A DNA stretch of 31,083 nucleotides. It comes from an uncultured bacterium (GTDB lineage Bacteria > Verrucomicrobiota > Lentisphaeria > Victivallales > Victivallaceae). Positions 1-7,445 of the stretch are shown here, in pieces. Position 1 is the stretch's first letter. Each line of letters begins with the position of its first letter. The notes under the pieces are model-generated. The model had not been told where the DNA came from, ran no database searches, and was given only the letters and a program-made list of their open reading frames with translations. A program made the position numbers and the translations under genes. The stretch lies in the NCBI GenBank assembly GCA_949286445.1, contig CASECL010000193.1, forward strand, positions 1 through 31,083, given 5' to 3'.

Positions 1-1671
1 CTGGGATTTACCGGGGAAAATTTCCCGCTGGCGGAGATGGCCGGACGGATCGGCGGCTGGAAAAACCGGCTGGTCGGGCCGGATGAGGCACTGGCGGCGG
101 CGGAAAATCCCTTTGACCGGGATGCGGCACTGCTTTATCTGGAGTATCAGCATTCCATGGAGCGGCAGAATACTATTGATTTTGACGATATGCTTTATCT
201 GGCGTTCCGGGTGCTGGACGAATTTCCTGAAGTGCTGGAAAAGTACCGGAACCGTTACCATTATCTTCTGATTGATGAATATCAGGATACCAATGACGCC
301 CAGTTCACGCTGGTGAAAATGCTGGCGGAAAAGTCCGGTAATATCTGTGTGGTGGGCGATGATGACCAGAGCATTTACTCCTGGAGGGGCGCAAATCTGG
401 AAAATATCCTTAATTTTGAAAATTTCTTCCCCGGAGCAAAGGTGATAAAACTGGAACAGAATTACCGCTGCAGTGAAAATATTCTTGATGCCGCCAATGC
501 GGTTATTTCATCCAATGTCAAGCGGCACGGTAAGAAACTCTGGTCGAAAATGGGCCGGGGTGAACTGGTTACCGTAACCGAATGCGCCAACGGTACTTCC
601 GAAGCGGAATTGGTCTGTTCTCTGATCCGGCAGGAAAAGTCGGCTGCTCCGGATTTGAAGTATTCGGATTTTGCGGTGCTTTACCGCTCCAACCATCTTT
701 CCCGGGAAGTGGAGATGGCATTGCGCCAGTCCAATCTGCCCTTCCGGCTGGTGGGCGGGCAGGAGTTTTTCAAACGCAAAGAGGTGCGGGATGCCGCATC
801 GTATTTGAAAGTACTGCTCAATCCCCGGGATGATCAGAGTCTGCTCCGCATACTGGCCACCCCGCCGCGGGGATTGGCGGACAAGGCGGTAAATGAATTG
901 AAAATCTGGCGGAAAAAGAAAAACCGTCCGATGAGTGAATTACTGCTGGACAGCGATTTCCTTGCCGCCCTTTCAGGCAGGGCCGCCGTGTCCGCCCGGG
1001 AGCTGGGGGAGTGTTTTCAGCGTTACCGTGAAGTATTTGCAGACAAGGGATCGGTGGCAGGAAGAATAAAGTCTTTTCTTGAAGATGTGGGCTATATCGG
1101 CGGCTTGCAGCGGATTTACCGGGATCTGAAAGATGCGGAGAAACGCCGGGATAATGTATTTGAATTTATCAGTTCAGCGGCGGATTATGAGAAGCGCAAT
1201 CCGGATTGCAGGCTGGATGAATTTATGGAAAGTTTCGCTCTGCTGGAGGAAAACGACCGCACCGGAGAGAATGAAAAGGATGGCGATGGAGTGACGTTGT
1301 CCACTATTCACGCCGCCAAGGGGCTGGAATACCGGATCGTTATTCTGATTGCCATGGAAAAAGGCATTTTCCCCAATGAGCGTGCGGTGGAGGAGGGTTC
1401 TTCTGATGAGGAACTCCGGCTTTTTTATGTTGCCATTACCCGGGCAAAGGAGAAACTTTTTATCCTGCGCTCCAGGGAACGGATGGTCAGAGGTATGCGT
1501 TCATCTCAGCTGCCGTCGCCTTTTCTGCGGTGTCTGGACGGCGGAATGTGTGAAGCGGTGGAGCCGTCAAGTCTGATCAGGGAGGCCAGCGATCAGCAGA
1601 AAAGAGAGGCTTTCGAAGATATATTCGCCATGTTGCGCAAGCGTAAACTTGAAAAAAAGTTCCCCAGGTAA
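1..1671 (+). CDS. rep: Rep/UvrD-family ATP-dependent DNA helicase (5' truncated by window)
   Basis: Superfamily 1A 3'-5' DNA helicase that unwinds DNA during replication restart or repair. The frame is open from base 1, so the in-frame ATG at 37 is internal and the N-terminus (Walker A, motif Ia) lies outside the window. Visible motifs run in order: DEYQDTN (motif II), VGDDDQSIYSWRGA (III), KLEQNYRC (IV), STIHAAKGLEY (V) and LFYVAITRAKEKL (VI). The long central 2B-like region between IV and V is present. Wording around motifs III-IV and in the 2B region (LYRSNHLSRE, GGQEFFKRKEV) resembles Rep more than PcrA or UvrD, but the split within this family is not certain from sequence alone. The C-terminus ends in a basic tail (RKRKLEKKFPR). 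The next gene is over 300 bases downstream, so it probably ends its transcription unit. Confidence 0.95.
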   Translation: MGFTGENFPLAEMAGRIGGWKNRLVGPDEALAAAENPFDRDAALLYLEYQHSMERQNTIDFDDMLYLAFRVLDEFPEVLEKYRNRYHYLLIDEYQDTNDAQFTLVKMLAEKSGNICVVGDDDQSIYSWRGANLENILNFENFFPGAKVIKLEQNYRCSENILDAANAVISSNVKRHGKKLWSKMGRGELVTVTECANGTSEAELVCSLIRQEKSAAPDLKYSDFAVLYRSNHLSREVEMALRQSNLPFRLVGGQEFFKRKEVRDAASYLKVLLNPRDDQSLLRILATPPRGLADKAVNELKIWRKKKNRPMSELLLDSDFLAALSGRAAVSARELGECFQRYREVFADKGSVAGRIKSFLEDVGYIGGLQRIYRDLKDAEKRRDNVFEFISSAADYEKRNPDCRLDEFMESFALLEENDRTGENEKDGDGVTLSTIHAAKGLEYRIVILIAMEKGIFPNERAVEEGSSDEELRLFYVAITRAKEKLFILRSRERMVRGMRSSQLPSPFLRCLDGGMCEAVEPSSLIREASDQQKREAFEDIFAMLRKRKLEKKFPR

Positions 1672-1684
1672 TATATTAATAATT

Positions 1685-1770
1685 GGCGGTCGGCGCGGTC
1701 GGTACGGTCGGTACGGGCGGTACGGTCGGCGGTTTCCGGCGTGGTCGGTACGGTCGGCATTTTCCGGCGC
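1685..1770. repeat. GC-rich tandem repeat, 9-bp units within a 28-bp composite unit
   Basis: Just after the helicase stop, a ggtcggtac-type 9-mer is repeated head to tail (1688, 1697, 1706, 1715, 1724). A larger unit, roughly ggtcggtacggtcggc followed by two variable bases and tttccggcg, occurs at 1715-1741 and again at 1743-1769 with few differences, giving a 28-base period. No convincing gene covers it: the short frames here are proline/arginine-rich or arginine/glycine-rich repeats with no start context. It looks like a minisatellite-type expansion; function unknown. Confidence 0.8.
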
Positions 1771-1986
1771 GGCACTGCCTGCCGTTCATGGAAAAGAATT
1801 TATTCTGTCGGAGCGGGGTTGGAAAATCCGTTGGCAACAGAGGATAAGTCAGTATTACGGCCGGCAGGGGAGGAGTTGTGATTTTCCGGCGGTGGAGTTG
1901 TGATTTTCCAGGGGGGAAATTTTTATTCATGAAGCGGAATTTTTTTTATTACCTGTTATGCGGCATTATGACGGGGAGAAAATACG
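1771..1986. other. Intergenic stretch upstream of the HTH gene, with a 16-bp direct repeat
   Basis: Together with the tandem repeat before it, this completes a gene-free gap of 315 bases. The sequence ggagttgtgattttcc occurs at 1872-1887 and identically at 1894-1909 (22-base period). From about 1915 the sequence becomes AT-rich (runs of T at 1919 and 1940) and presumably carries the promoter of the HTH gene, though no clear -35/-10 pair stands out. No RNA gene or intrinsic terminator for the helicase is evident. Confidence 0.6.
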
Positions 1987-2517
1987 ATGAAGAGAATGAC
2001 AGATGATATATTCCGGGCGTTGATAAAATGCACCGAAGTACTTCCGGAGACGGAACTTTCCCGGCGCACCGGGGTCGGATTGTGGCAGATTAAACGGTAT
2101 CTGAATCAGCAGACAGATATGATCAGAGGCGAGACCTGGGATAAGATCTACCCGATACTGAAACCTTATCTGTCCAGTCCGGTGGAGCCGGAAAATGAAA
2201 TGCCGCCCCGGATCGGCAAACCCGCCCGGAGACATAAAGATCTGGTGCCATTGGTAAGCGATCAGAAAATTGTGCTTGATCTTTACAATGCCTTGAATAG
2301 TGACAACCGTTCAGCGATGGTCGCCGAATGGCGGAAAATGGTGTCAAAGTCCGGAGCAAAACGGGGAAAATATGAGCTTGGAAGTCTCACTCCGGCAGAA
2401 AATGAACTGCTGGAGCTCTTTGACGGGCTTTCTCCGGAGGAGCGCGCCATGGGGTTGAAAAAATATTGCGCGCTGGCAACTGAACAGTTGAAAGAGGAGC
2501 GTGAAGCTTTATTCTGA
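1987..2517 (+). CDS. Small protein with N-terminal helix-turn-helix, function unknown
   Basis: A 176-residue soluble protein. Residues about 22-42 (ETELSRRTGVGLWQIKRYLNQ) read as a helix-turn-helix: a short first helix, a glycine turn and a recognition-like helix. Residues 50-62 could be a further helix of an XRE-like bundle. A basic proline-rich linker (near 73-82) leads to a helical C-terminal half ending in an acidic/basic helix (LSPEERAMGLKKYCALA). There is no signal peptide or membrane segment. The start is supported by a ggggag ribosome site at 1974-1979. It stands alone between two gaps, so it may be a DNA-binding regulator, but no target is evident and no named family is claimed. Confidence 0.75.
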   Translation: MKRMTDDIFRALIKCTEVLPETELSRRTGVGLWQIKRYLNQQTDMIRGETWDKIYPILKPYLSSPVEPENEMPPRIGKPARRHKDLVPLVSDQKIVLDLYNALNSDNRSAMVAEWRKMVSKSGAKRGKYELGSLTPAENELLELFDGLSPEERAMGLKKYCALATEQLKEEREALF

Positions 2518-2530
2518 AAGCCGCCGGTTT

Positions 2531-2557
2531 TACCCTGCGGCAGGGGTTATTTTTTTC
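2531..2557 (+). terminator. Putative intrinsic terminator after the HTH gene
   Basis: A short GC-rich hairpin, ccctg (2533-2537) with caggg (2541-2545) and a 3-base loop, is followed within five bases by a run of seven T (2550-2556). The stem is only five pairs, so termination strength is uncertain, but the position 15 bases after a stop codon and the U-tract fit. Confidence 0.5.
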
Positions 2558-2619
2558 AGGGGGCCGGTTTTCCGGTATGTTCCCGGCAACATGATTCAAG
2601 TTAAGGAGGCCATTTCTCA

Positions 2620-3507
2620 ATGAAAAGACGGGGAATTATTCTGGCGGGAGGCAGCGGAACACGGCTTTATCCGCTTACCTCGGTAGTGTCCAAACAGCTT
2701 CTTCCGGTTTATGACAAACCGATGATCTATTATCCGTTGAGTATGCTCATGCTGGCAGGGATAGATGAGGTACTGATTATCTCCACTCCCCAGGATACGC
2801 CGCTTTTTGAAAAATTGCTCGGCAGCGGAGAAAAATGGGGGATTAAATTGTCTTACGCAGTTCAGCCGTCTCCGGACGGTCTGGCGCAGGCGTTTATCAT
2901 CGGCGAGGAGTTCCTCCGCGGTGAAGCCGGAGCGTTGGTGCTGGGGGACAATATCTTTCACGGCAGCGCGTGGCGTAATGGTATGAAAATGGCTTCGGAA
3001 AGAGAACGCGGTGCATCAGTATTTGCCTATCCGGTCGCCGATCCGGAGCGTTACGGGGTGGTGGAGTTTGACGACAAATTCAATGCGGTGAGCCTGGAGG
3101 AAAAACCGGCGCATCCGAAATCAAATTACGCGGTTACCGGACTGTATTTCTATGATGAAAGAGTCTGCTCTTTTGCCAAATCTCTCAGGCCTTCGCCGCG
3201 CGGCGAGCTGGAGATAACGGATTTGAACCGGATCTACCTGGAAGAAAAGAGTTTGAATGTGGCAGTGATCAGCCGGGGATCAGCCTGGCTGGATACCGGA
3301 ACGCATGATTCACTGCTTGATGCCGCCAGTTACATCGGCACGATTGAACGCCGTCAGGGACTGATGGTGGCGTGTCTGGAGGAGATCGCCTTCCGCAACG
3401 GCTGGATCGACAAGGAAACCTTGCTGAAAACTGCGGAAACTTACGGCAAAAGTTCCTATGGCGCGTATCTCCGCATGGTGGCGGCGGAAAAAATAATTCG
3501 AAAATAA
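2620..3507 (+). CDS. rfbA: Glucose-1-phosphate thymidylyltransferase (RmlA/RfbA)
   Basis: Joins dTTP and glucose-1-phosphate to give dTDP-glucose, the first step toward dTDP-rhamnose and other deoxysugars. The 295-residue length is normal for the family. The nucleotide loop GGSGTRLYPLT lies at residues 10-20, followed by SKQLLPVYDKPMIYYPLS with the lysine near 26, the metal-site GDN at 109-111, EEKP near 163, and SAWLDTGTHDSLLDA around 220-235. The start is fixed by a strong taaggagg site at 2602-2609. The rest of the dTDP-sugar pathway (rmlB, rmlC, rmlD) is not in the window; the next gene, two bases downstream, is an SGNH hydrolase. The protein is cytoplasmic. Confidence 0.95.
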   Translation: MKRRGIILAGGSGTRLYPLTSVVSKQLLPVYDKPMIYYPLSMLMLAGIDEVLIISTPQDTPLFEKLLGSGEKWGIKLSYAVQPSPDGLAQAFIIGEEFLRGEAGALVLGDNIFHGSAWRNGMKMASERERGASVFAYPVADPERYGVVEFDDKFNAVSLEEKPAHPKSNYAVTGLYFYDERVCSFAKSLRPSPRGELEITDLNRIYLEEKSLNVAVISRGSAWLDTGTHDSLLDAASYIGTIERRQGLMVACLEEIAFRNGWIDKETLLKTAETYGKSSYGAYLRMVAAEKIIRK

Positions 3508-3508
3508 A

Positions 3509-4570
3509 GTGAGAGCTGCCGGAAAGATGAATATAAGCAGACCATTATGGGACAGTGAAACCCGCCTGGTTCAGAATGAAAGTGTCTTTTTCGTCGCCGG
3601 TGAAGCGGCAGAGTTGTGGTTTGATGCGGAAAAGATCGTCCGGATAACTGATGTTTCCGGTGAAATTCTGTATCAGGAGGGAATTGATTACACACATCAG
3701 CCCGGTTCCGGCAGACTGGAAGCCCTGCCGGGAGGAAAAATACCTCAGACTCCACGGGAAAAACTGCTTATATCTCCGGATGAGGCGATTTGTTTTCCTG
3801 ATCCGTCAGCCAACGCTATCGGCGAGGGACCGGACGGAAAACTTCTGCTTTTCCGGGAAGGGGATTTTTTCGCCCGGCTGGAATGCTTTGTTACCTATGT
3901 TGCCGTGGAAAACACGGTGTTTCCTGCTTTTCCTGCGTTGGAACAGGATAAACTGCCGCTTTTCCGTGCCGGGGGAAAATGCCGGATCGCCTTTGCCGGT
4001 GACAGTATAACCAATGGCAGCAATGCGTCAGGTAAATTGAATTTTCCGCCTTATATTCCCCGGTACGCCGATCAGGTTGTGGAGGCAATCCGGAATTCCG
4101 GGCGCGAAGTGGAATACCGGAATTTCGCAGTGGGAGGCACGGTAACACGGCAGGCGACGGAGCTGATGAGAGATTACTTTGACGAATTTGATGCTGATCT
4201 GATGTTTGTCGCTTTCGGCATGAATGACATACACAGTTCGTCGCCGCAGGAATACGGGCGGGATATGCGCGCGCTGGTAAATGCCGCTCTGACGGTGAAG
4301 CCGGAATTGGAAATGGTTCTGATCAGTTCCATGCCCCGCAATCCGCAATGGCGGCCGCAGCTTCCGCCCGGTCCGGGCAGGGAGTATTGCCGTGAACTGG
4401 AGATGATTGCCGCCGGCAATCCGGCAATCGCGGTGGCGGATGTAAATGCGGTTTTCAATACTCTTTACCGGCGCAAGAAATTTCTTGACATTACCGGCAA
4501 TGGAGTAAATCACCCCAATGATTACGGACATCGGATTTATGCCGCAGTGATTGCGGCATTTCTGGGGTGA
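3509..4570 (+). CDS. SGNH/GDSL-family hydrolase with an N-terminal beta-rich domain
   Basis: Probable esterase or deacetylase acting on an acylated glycan. Residues 1-155 form a beta-rich accessory domain; residues 158-353 carry the SGNH blocks: GDSITNG with the nucleophile Ser166, NFAVGGT near 205-211 (oxyanion glycine), FGMND with Asn239, and NHPNDYGH with His335. The usual DxxH aspartate is not present at the expected spacing (the context is GNGVNH), a variation I recall in related proteins of this group. The GTG at 3509 is one base after the rfbA stop; an ATG at 3527 (residue 7) is an equally plausible start because neither has a strong ribosome site. No signal peptide is visible. The tight spacing to rfbA suggests co-transcription and a possible link to a surface sugar. 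Substrate unknown. Confidence 0.85.
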   Translation: MRAAGKMNISRPLWDSETRLVQNESVFFVAGEAAELWFDAEKIVRITDVSGEILYQEGIDYTHQPGSGRLEALPGGKIPQTPREKLLISPDEAICFPDPSANAIGEGPDGKLLLFREGDFFARLECFVTYVAVENTVFPAFPALEQDKLPLFRAGGKCRIAFAGDSITNGSNASGKLNFPPYIPRYADQVVEAIRNSGREVEYRNFAVGGTVTRQATELMRDYFDEFDADLMFVAFGMNDIHSSSPQEYGRDMRALVNAALTVKPELEMVLISSMPRNPQWRPQLPPGPGREYCRELEMIAAGNPAIAVADVNAVFNTLYRRKKFLDITGNGVNHPNDYGHRIYAAVIAAFLG

Positions 4571-4584
4571 ATGCGGGAACGGCG

Positions 4585-4603
4585 TTCAGAAAATATTTCT
4601 GAA
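4585..4603. repeat. Perfect 8-bp inverted repeat between the SGNH and thiL genes
   Basis: The sequence ttcagaaa (4585-4592) is matched by its exact complement tttctgaa (4596-4603) around a 3-base centre. It lies 15 bases after the SGNH stop and 20 before the thiL ATG. It has no U-tract, so it is a weak terminator candidate; a protein-binding palindrome or a small leader hairpin is possible. Confidence 0.5.
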
Positions 4604-4623
4604 GCGAAAGAAAAGTATTTTTT

Positions 4624-5568
4624 ATGGATGAATTGAAGATTTTAAACAGGGTTTTGCCCGGATTGAAATACGGTTCTGAAGTGGTGCTGCCGCCCGGGGA
4701 CGACTGCGCCGCAATCCGGCAGACTCCGGGAATGCTGCTGCTGGCCGCAGTGGATCAGCTGGCGGAAAATGTGCATTATCTTCACTCCGGTACCACGGCA
4801 GGGGAGGCCGGAGCCAAACTTTTGAAACGCAATTTAAGCGACATTGCCGCCATGGGCGGCATACCGCGCCATTGTCTGATTGCCCTGGCCGCAGATAAAA
4901 ACCGTTCAGATCAGTGGATCTGTGATTTTCTTTCCGGGGCGGCGGGAGCGGCGGAAAAATATAATGTTTCGCTGGTGGGGGGAGATCTCTGCGCTTTGAC
5001 GGCGGCGGCGGGGGGGGACGGTGTAGGATTGGTTGCTTCACTTACCATATTGGGCGAAGTGGAAGCTGAGCGGCTGTGCCGGAGAGACCGCCTTGAAGCG
5101 GGAGACGGCATTTATGTTACCGGGTGTTTCGGCAACTCTTACCGCAGCAGGCACCATCTTGATTTTGAGCCCAGATTGAGAGAGGGGCGTTTTATTTCCG
5201 GCCGTTACAGCCGTTGCATGATGGATGTGAGCGATGGACTGGCTCTGGATCTCCGGCGTATGCTGATTTCCTCCGGACTTTGCGCCCGGGTAGATGAACG
5301 GGCAATTCCGCTGCGTGAGGGGGCAGATCCGGCGGCGGCATGGTCAGATGGAGAAGATTATGAGCTGTTATTCAGCGTTCCGGCGGCGGCAGAGGAGGAA
5401 TTTCTGTCGGCCTGGCCGGGGGCGGGCGGCGGCTTTGCCCCGGTAAGCCGGATCGGTACGGCAGTGGCACCGGAAACAGATGAAAATGGAAACAGAAAAG
5501 CCGGAATGATTTACGATCTTTCCGGAAAAGAGATAAAATTGGAGCATTGGGGCTATGAACATAAATAA
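4624..5568 (+). CDS. thiL: Thiamine-monophosphate kinase ThiL
   Basis: Phosphorylates thiamine monophosphate with ATP to give the active cofactor thiamine diphosphate. The 314-residue protein shows the PurM-like fold signatures in order: PPGDDCA (residues 23-29, metal aspartates), AVDQLAENVHY near 42-52, LLKRNLSDIAAMGG (66-79), VGGDL (118-122), MMDVSDGLALDLRRM (199-213) and DGEDYELLF (242-250). The ribosome site is weak (gaaag at 4606-4610), so expression may rely on coupling from upstream. Its last 14 bases overlap the start of tsaE. No other thiamine genes are nearby. A run of eight G at 5010-5017 lies inside the coding sequence and is a possible slippage point. Confidence 0.95.
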   Translation: MDELKILNRVLPGLKYGSEVVLPPGDDCAAIRQTPGMLLLAAVDQLAENVHYLHSGTTAGEAGAKLLKRNLSDIAAMGGIPRHCLIALAADKNRSDQWICDFLSGAAGAAEKYNVSLVGGDLCALTAAAGGDGVGLVASLTILGEVEAERLCRRDRLEAGDGIYVTGCFGNSYRSRHHLDFEPRLREGRFISGRYSRCMMDVSDGLALDLRRMLISSGLCARVDERAIPLREGADPAAAWSDGEDYELLFSVPAAAEEEFLSAWPGAGGGFAPVSRIGTAVAPETDENGNRKAGMIYDLSGKEIKLEHWGYEHK

Positions 5569-6007
5569 ACAGTTGTTTGTCAGCAAATCAGAGGCGGAAA
5601 CAGAAAATTTCGCGGAAAAGCTGGCCCGTGAAACCGTCCCCGGCAGTGTAATACTGCTGGAGGGAGATCTGGGGGCAGGCAAAACCGTTTTCGCCCGGGG
5701 GTTCGCCCGGGGGCTGGGAATAAAGGATACTTTGTCCAGTCCGACCTACACCATCGTTCAGGAGTATCAGCTGCCGGAAAACAAAACCACTGGCGGAAGA
5801 AACGGTTTTCTCTATCACCTTGATCTTTACCGGATCAATGATGAAGTTTCCGCGCTGGGGTTCGGGGTGGATGAATTTCTCTCTGATCCGGCGTCCATCG
5901 CGCTGGTGGAGTGGCCGGAAAGAATCCGGGGAATACTGCCGGAAACGGCATTGAAAATCAAAATCCGGCACGTTTCAGATGAACGGCGGGAAATAGAGAT
6001 AATTTGA
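5555..6007 (+). CDS. tsaE: tRNA threonylcarbamoyladenosine biosynthesis ATPase TsaE
   Basis: ATPase partner of TsaB and TsaD in making the t6A modification at position 37 of ANN-decoding tRNAs. The 150-residue length is typical. The Walker A motif GDLGAGKT is at residues 37-44, followed by SSPTYTIVQEY (61-71), HLDLYRI (88-94) and IALVEWPERI (115-124), all family hallmarks. The ATG lies 14 bases inside the thiL 3' end, which implies translational coupling. The partner genes tsaB, tsaC and tsaD are not in this window. Confidence 0.95.
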   Translation: MNINKQLFVSKSEAETENFAEKLARETVPGSVILLEGDLGAGKTVFARGFARGLGIKDTLSSPTYTIVQEYQLPENKTTGGRNGFLYHLDLYRINDEVSALGFGVDEFLSDPASIALVEWPERIRGILPETALKIKIRHVSDERREIEII

Positions 6008-6060
6008 ATAACGTATTTTAAGTAACATAACCAGATTAACAGGTCAGGGGGAGAGATTTA

Positions 6061-7422
6061 ATGAAAATTTACTTTGCAATATTGGCATTGCTGGTCTCTG
6101 CTGTTTCGCTGTTCACCGGGTGTGCCGGTGTGGATGATGTCGGCTTTGAAAACACGGTGCAGCAGGCCAAGGATAAGGTTTTCCCGGCGGTGGTTTATAT
6201 CCGGGTACTGCGGGAAAACAAGGAGAGCGGTAAAGATATTTCCGGCACGGTAAGCGGTTCCGGAGTGCTGATTTCCCCTGACGGCGAAATTGTGACCAAC
6301 TGGCATGTGGTGGACAAGGCGATAAATATCCGCTGTCTGCTGTCTGACGGGCGGCATTATGAAGCGGAGTTGATCGGCAGTGACAAAGATATCGATCTGG
6401 CGTTGATCAAGCTGAAAACCGCCGGGACTCCGGGGCTGAAAGCCCCAGAATTTCCCTTCGCTGATTTTGCCTCAATTCCCGCCAAAGAGGGAGATTTTGT
6501 GATGGCCATGGGAGCACCCTGGGGATTGAGCCGTTCGGTAACCATCGGAATTATATCTTCTGCCAACCGTTATCTGGAGCGGGAGGGCAATTACAGTTTG
6601 TGGTATCAGACAGATGCGGCGATTTTCCCCGGCAATTCCGGCGGGCCGCTGGTTAATACCAGAGGGGAGATTGTGGGCATCAATACGCTGGGGGTGATTA
6701 CCGGAGGGATGGGGTTTTCCATTCCTTCACCGACGGTGGAACTTCTGGTCGGGCGTTTCCGCGAATACCGTCAGGCAAACTGGGCGTGGGTGGGGCTGGA
6801 GCTGCAGCCATTGCACGACTTCAACCGCAATATTTACTTTGACGGCGACTCCGGAGTTATTATCGCCGGAGTGGAACCCGGCAGCCCGGCGGAAACTGCC
6901 GGAATAAAAGCAAGAGACCGGCTTATGGCAGTAAACGGTACCGCGGTAACCGCCATGACTGAAGAAGATATTCCGGCGGTCAACCGGATGCTTGGACTTC
7001 TGGAATTCGGCAGAAAGGCGGATTTGACAGTAAAGCGCGGCAATGAAATGCTGAATATCGCGCTTACCCCGGTAGCAAAGGGCAAAGTGGAGGGAGAAAG
7101 TCTGGCCTTGAAAAAATGGGGCATTACCGTGAAAGCCATCAACCGTTTTGCCGATCCCAATTTATATTATTATTGTCCGGAAGGGGTTTTTGTTCTGGGG
7201 GCGGATCAGGGCAACACCGTGGTCAGGCATGACGGGCTTCAGGTCGGCGACATCATTCTTGAAGCAGGAAAACATAAGATCCGTACTTTGGCGGATATGA
7301 AAAAGGCCTATGACGAGTTGGCCGCCGCTTCCAGCCGTGACCGGCTGGTGATTGTAAAGGTAATGCGCAACGGGGTTGAACTCCGGACGGTGCTGGACTT
7401 TTCCGATGTAAATAACCAGTAA
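6061..7422 (+). CDS. DegP/HtrA-like trypsin-fold serine protease with two PDZ domains, lipoprotein
   Basis: Likely periplasmic, membrane-anchored protease or chaperone for misfolded envelope proteins. The N-terminus is a lipoprotein signal with lipobox LFTGC, giving Cys21 as the lipidated residue. The protease domain spans about 30-235 with an intact triad: His82 (TNWHVV), Asp112 (DIDLALIK) and Ser193 (PGNSGGPL). PDZ 1 covers about 240-340 (GVEPGSPAETAGIKARDRL), and a second, more divergent PDZ covers about 350-447. The ribosome site is good (aggggga just upstream of the ATG). The gene sits 53 bases after tsaE and 23 bases before a larger paralogue-like gene with a degenerate protease fold, suggesting that the two act together. 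Confidence 0.93.
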   Translation: MKIYFAILALLVSAVSLFTGCAGVDDVGFENTVQQAKDKVFPAVVYIRVLRENKESGKDISGTVSGSGVLISPDGEIVTNWHVVDKAINIRCLLSDGRHYEAELIGSDKDIDLALIKLKTAGTPGLKAPEFPFADFASIPAKEGDFVMAMGAPWGLSRSVTIGIISSANRYLEREGNYSLWYQTDAAIFPGNSGGPLVNTRGEIVGINTLGVITGGMGFSIPSPTVELLVGRFREYRQANWAWVGLELQPLHDFNRNIYFDGDSGVIIAGVEPGSPAETAGIKARDRLMAVNGTAVTAMTEEDIPAVNRMLGLLEFGRKADLTVKRGNEMLNIALTPVAKGKVEGESLALKKWGITVKAINRFADPNLYYYCPEGVFVLGADQGNTVVRHDGLQVGDIILEAGKHKIRTLADMKKAYDELAAASSRDRLVIVKVMRNGVELRTVLDFSDVNNQ

Positions 7423-7445
7423 GTAAAACCGGAAAGAGAAATATC

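Noticed and set aside
1649..1930. Small open frames on both strands through the tandem repeats
   Set aside because: Their products are simple repeat translations (GRYGRYGR or RTDRTDR types) without start signals.
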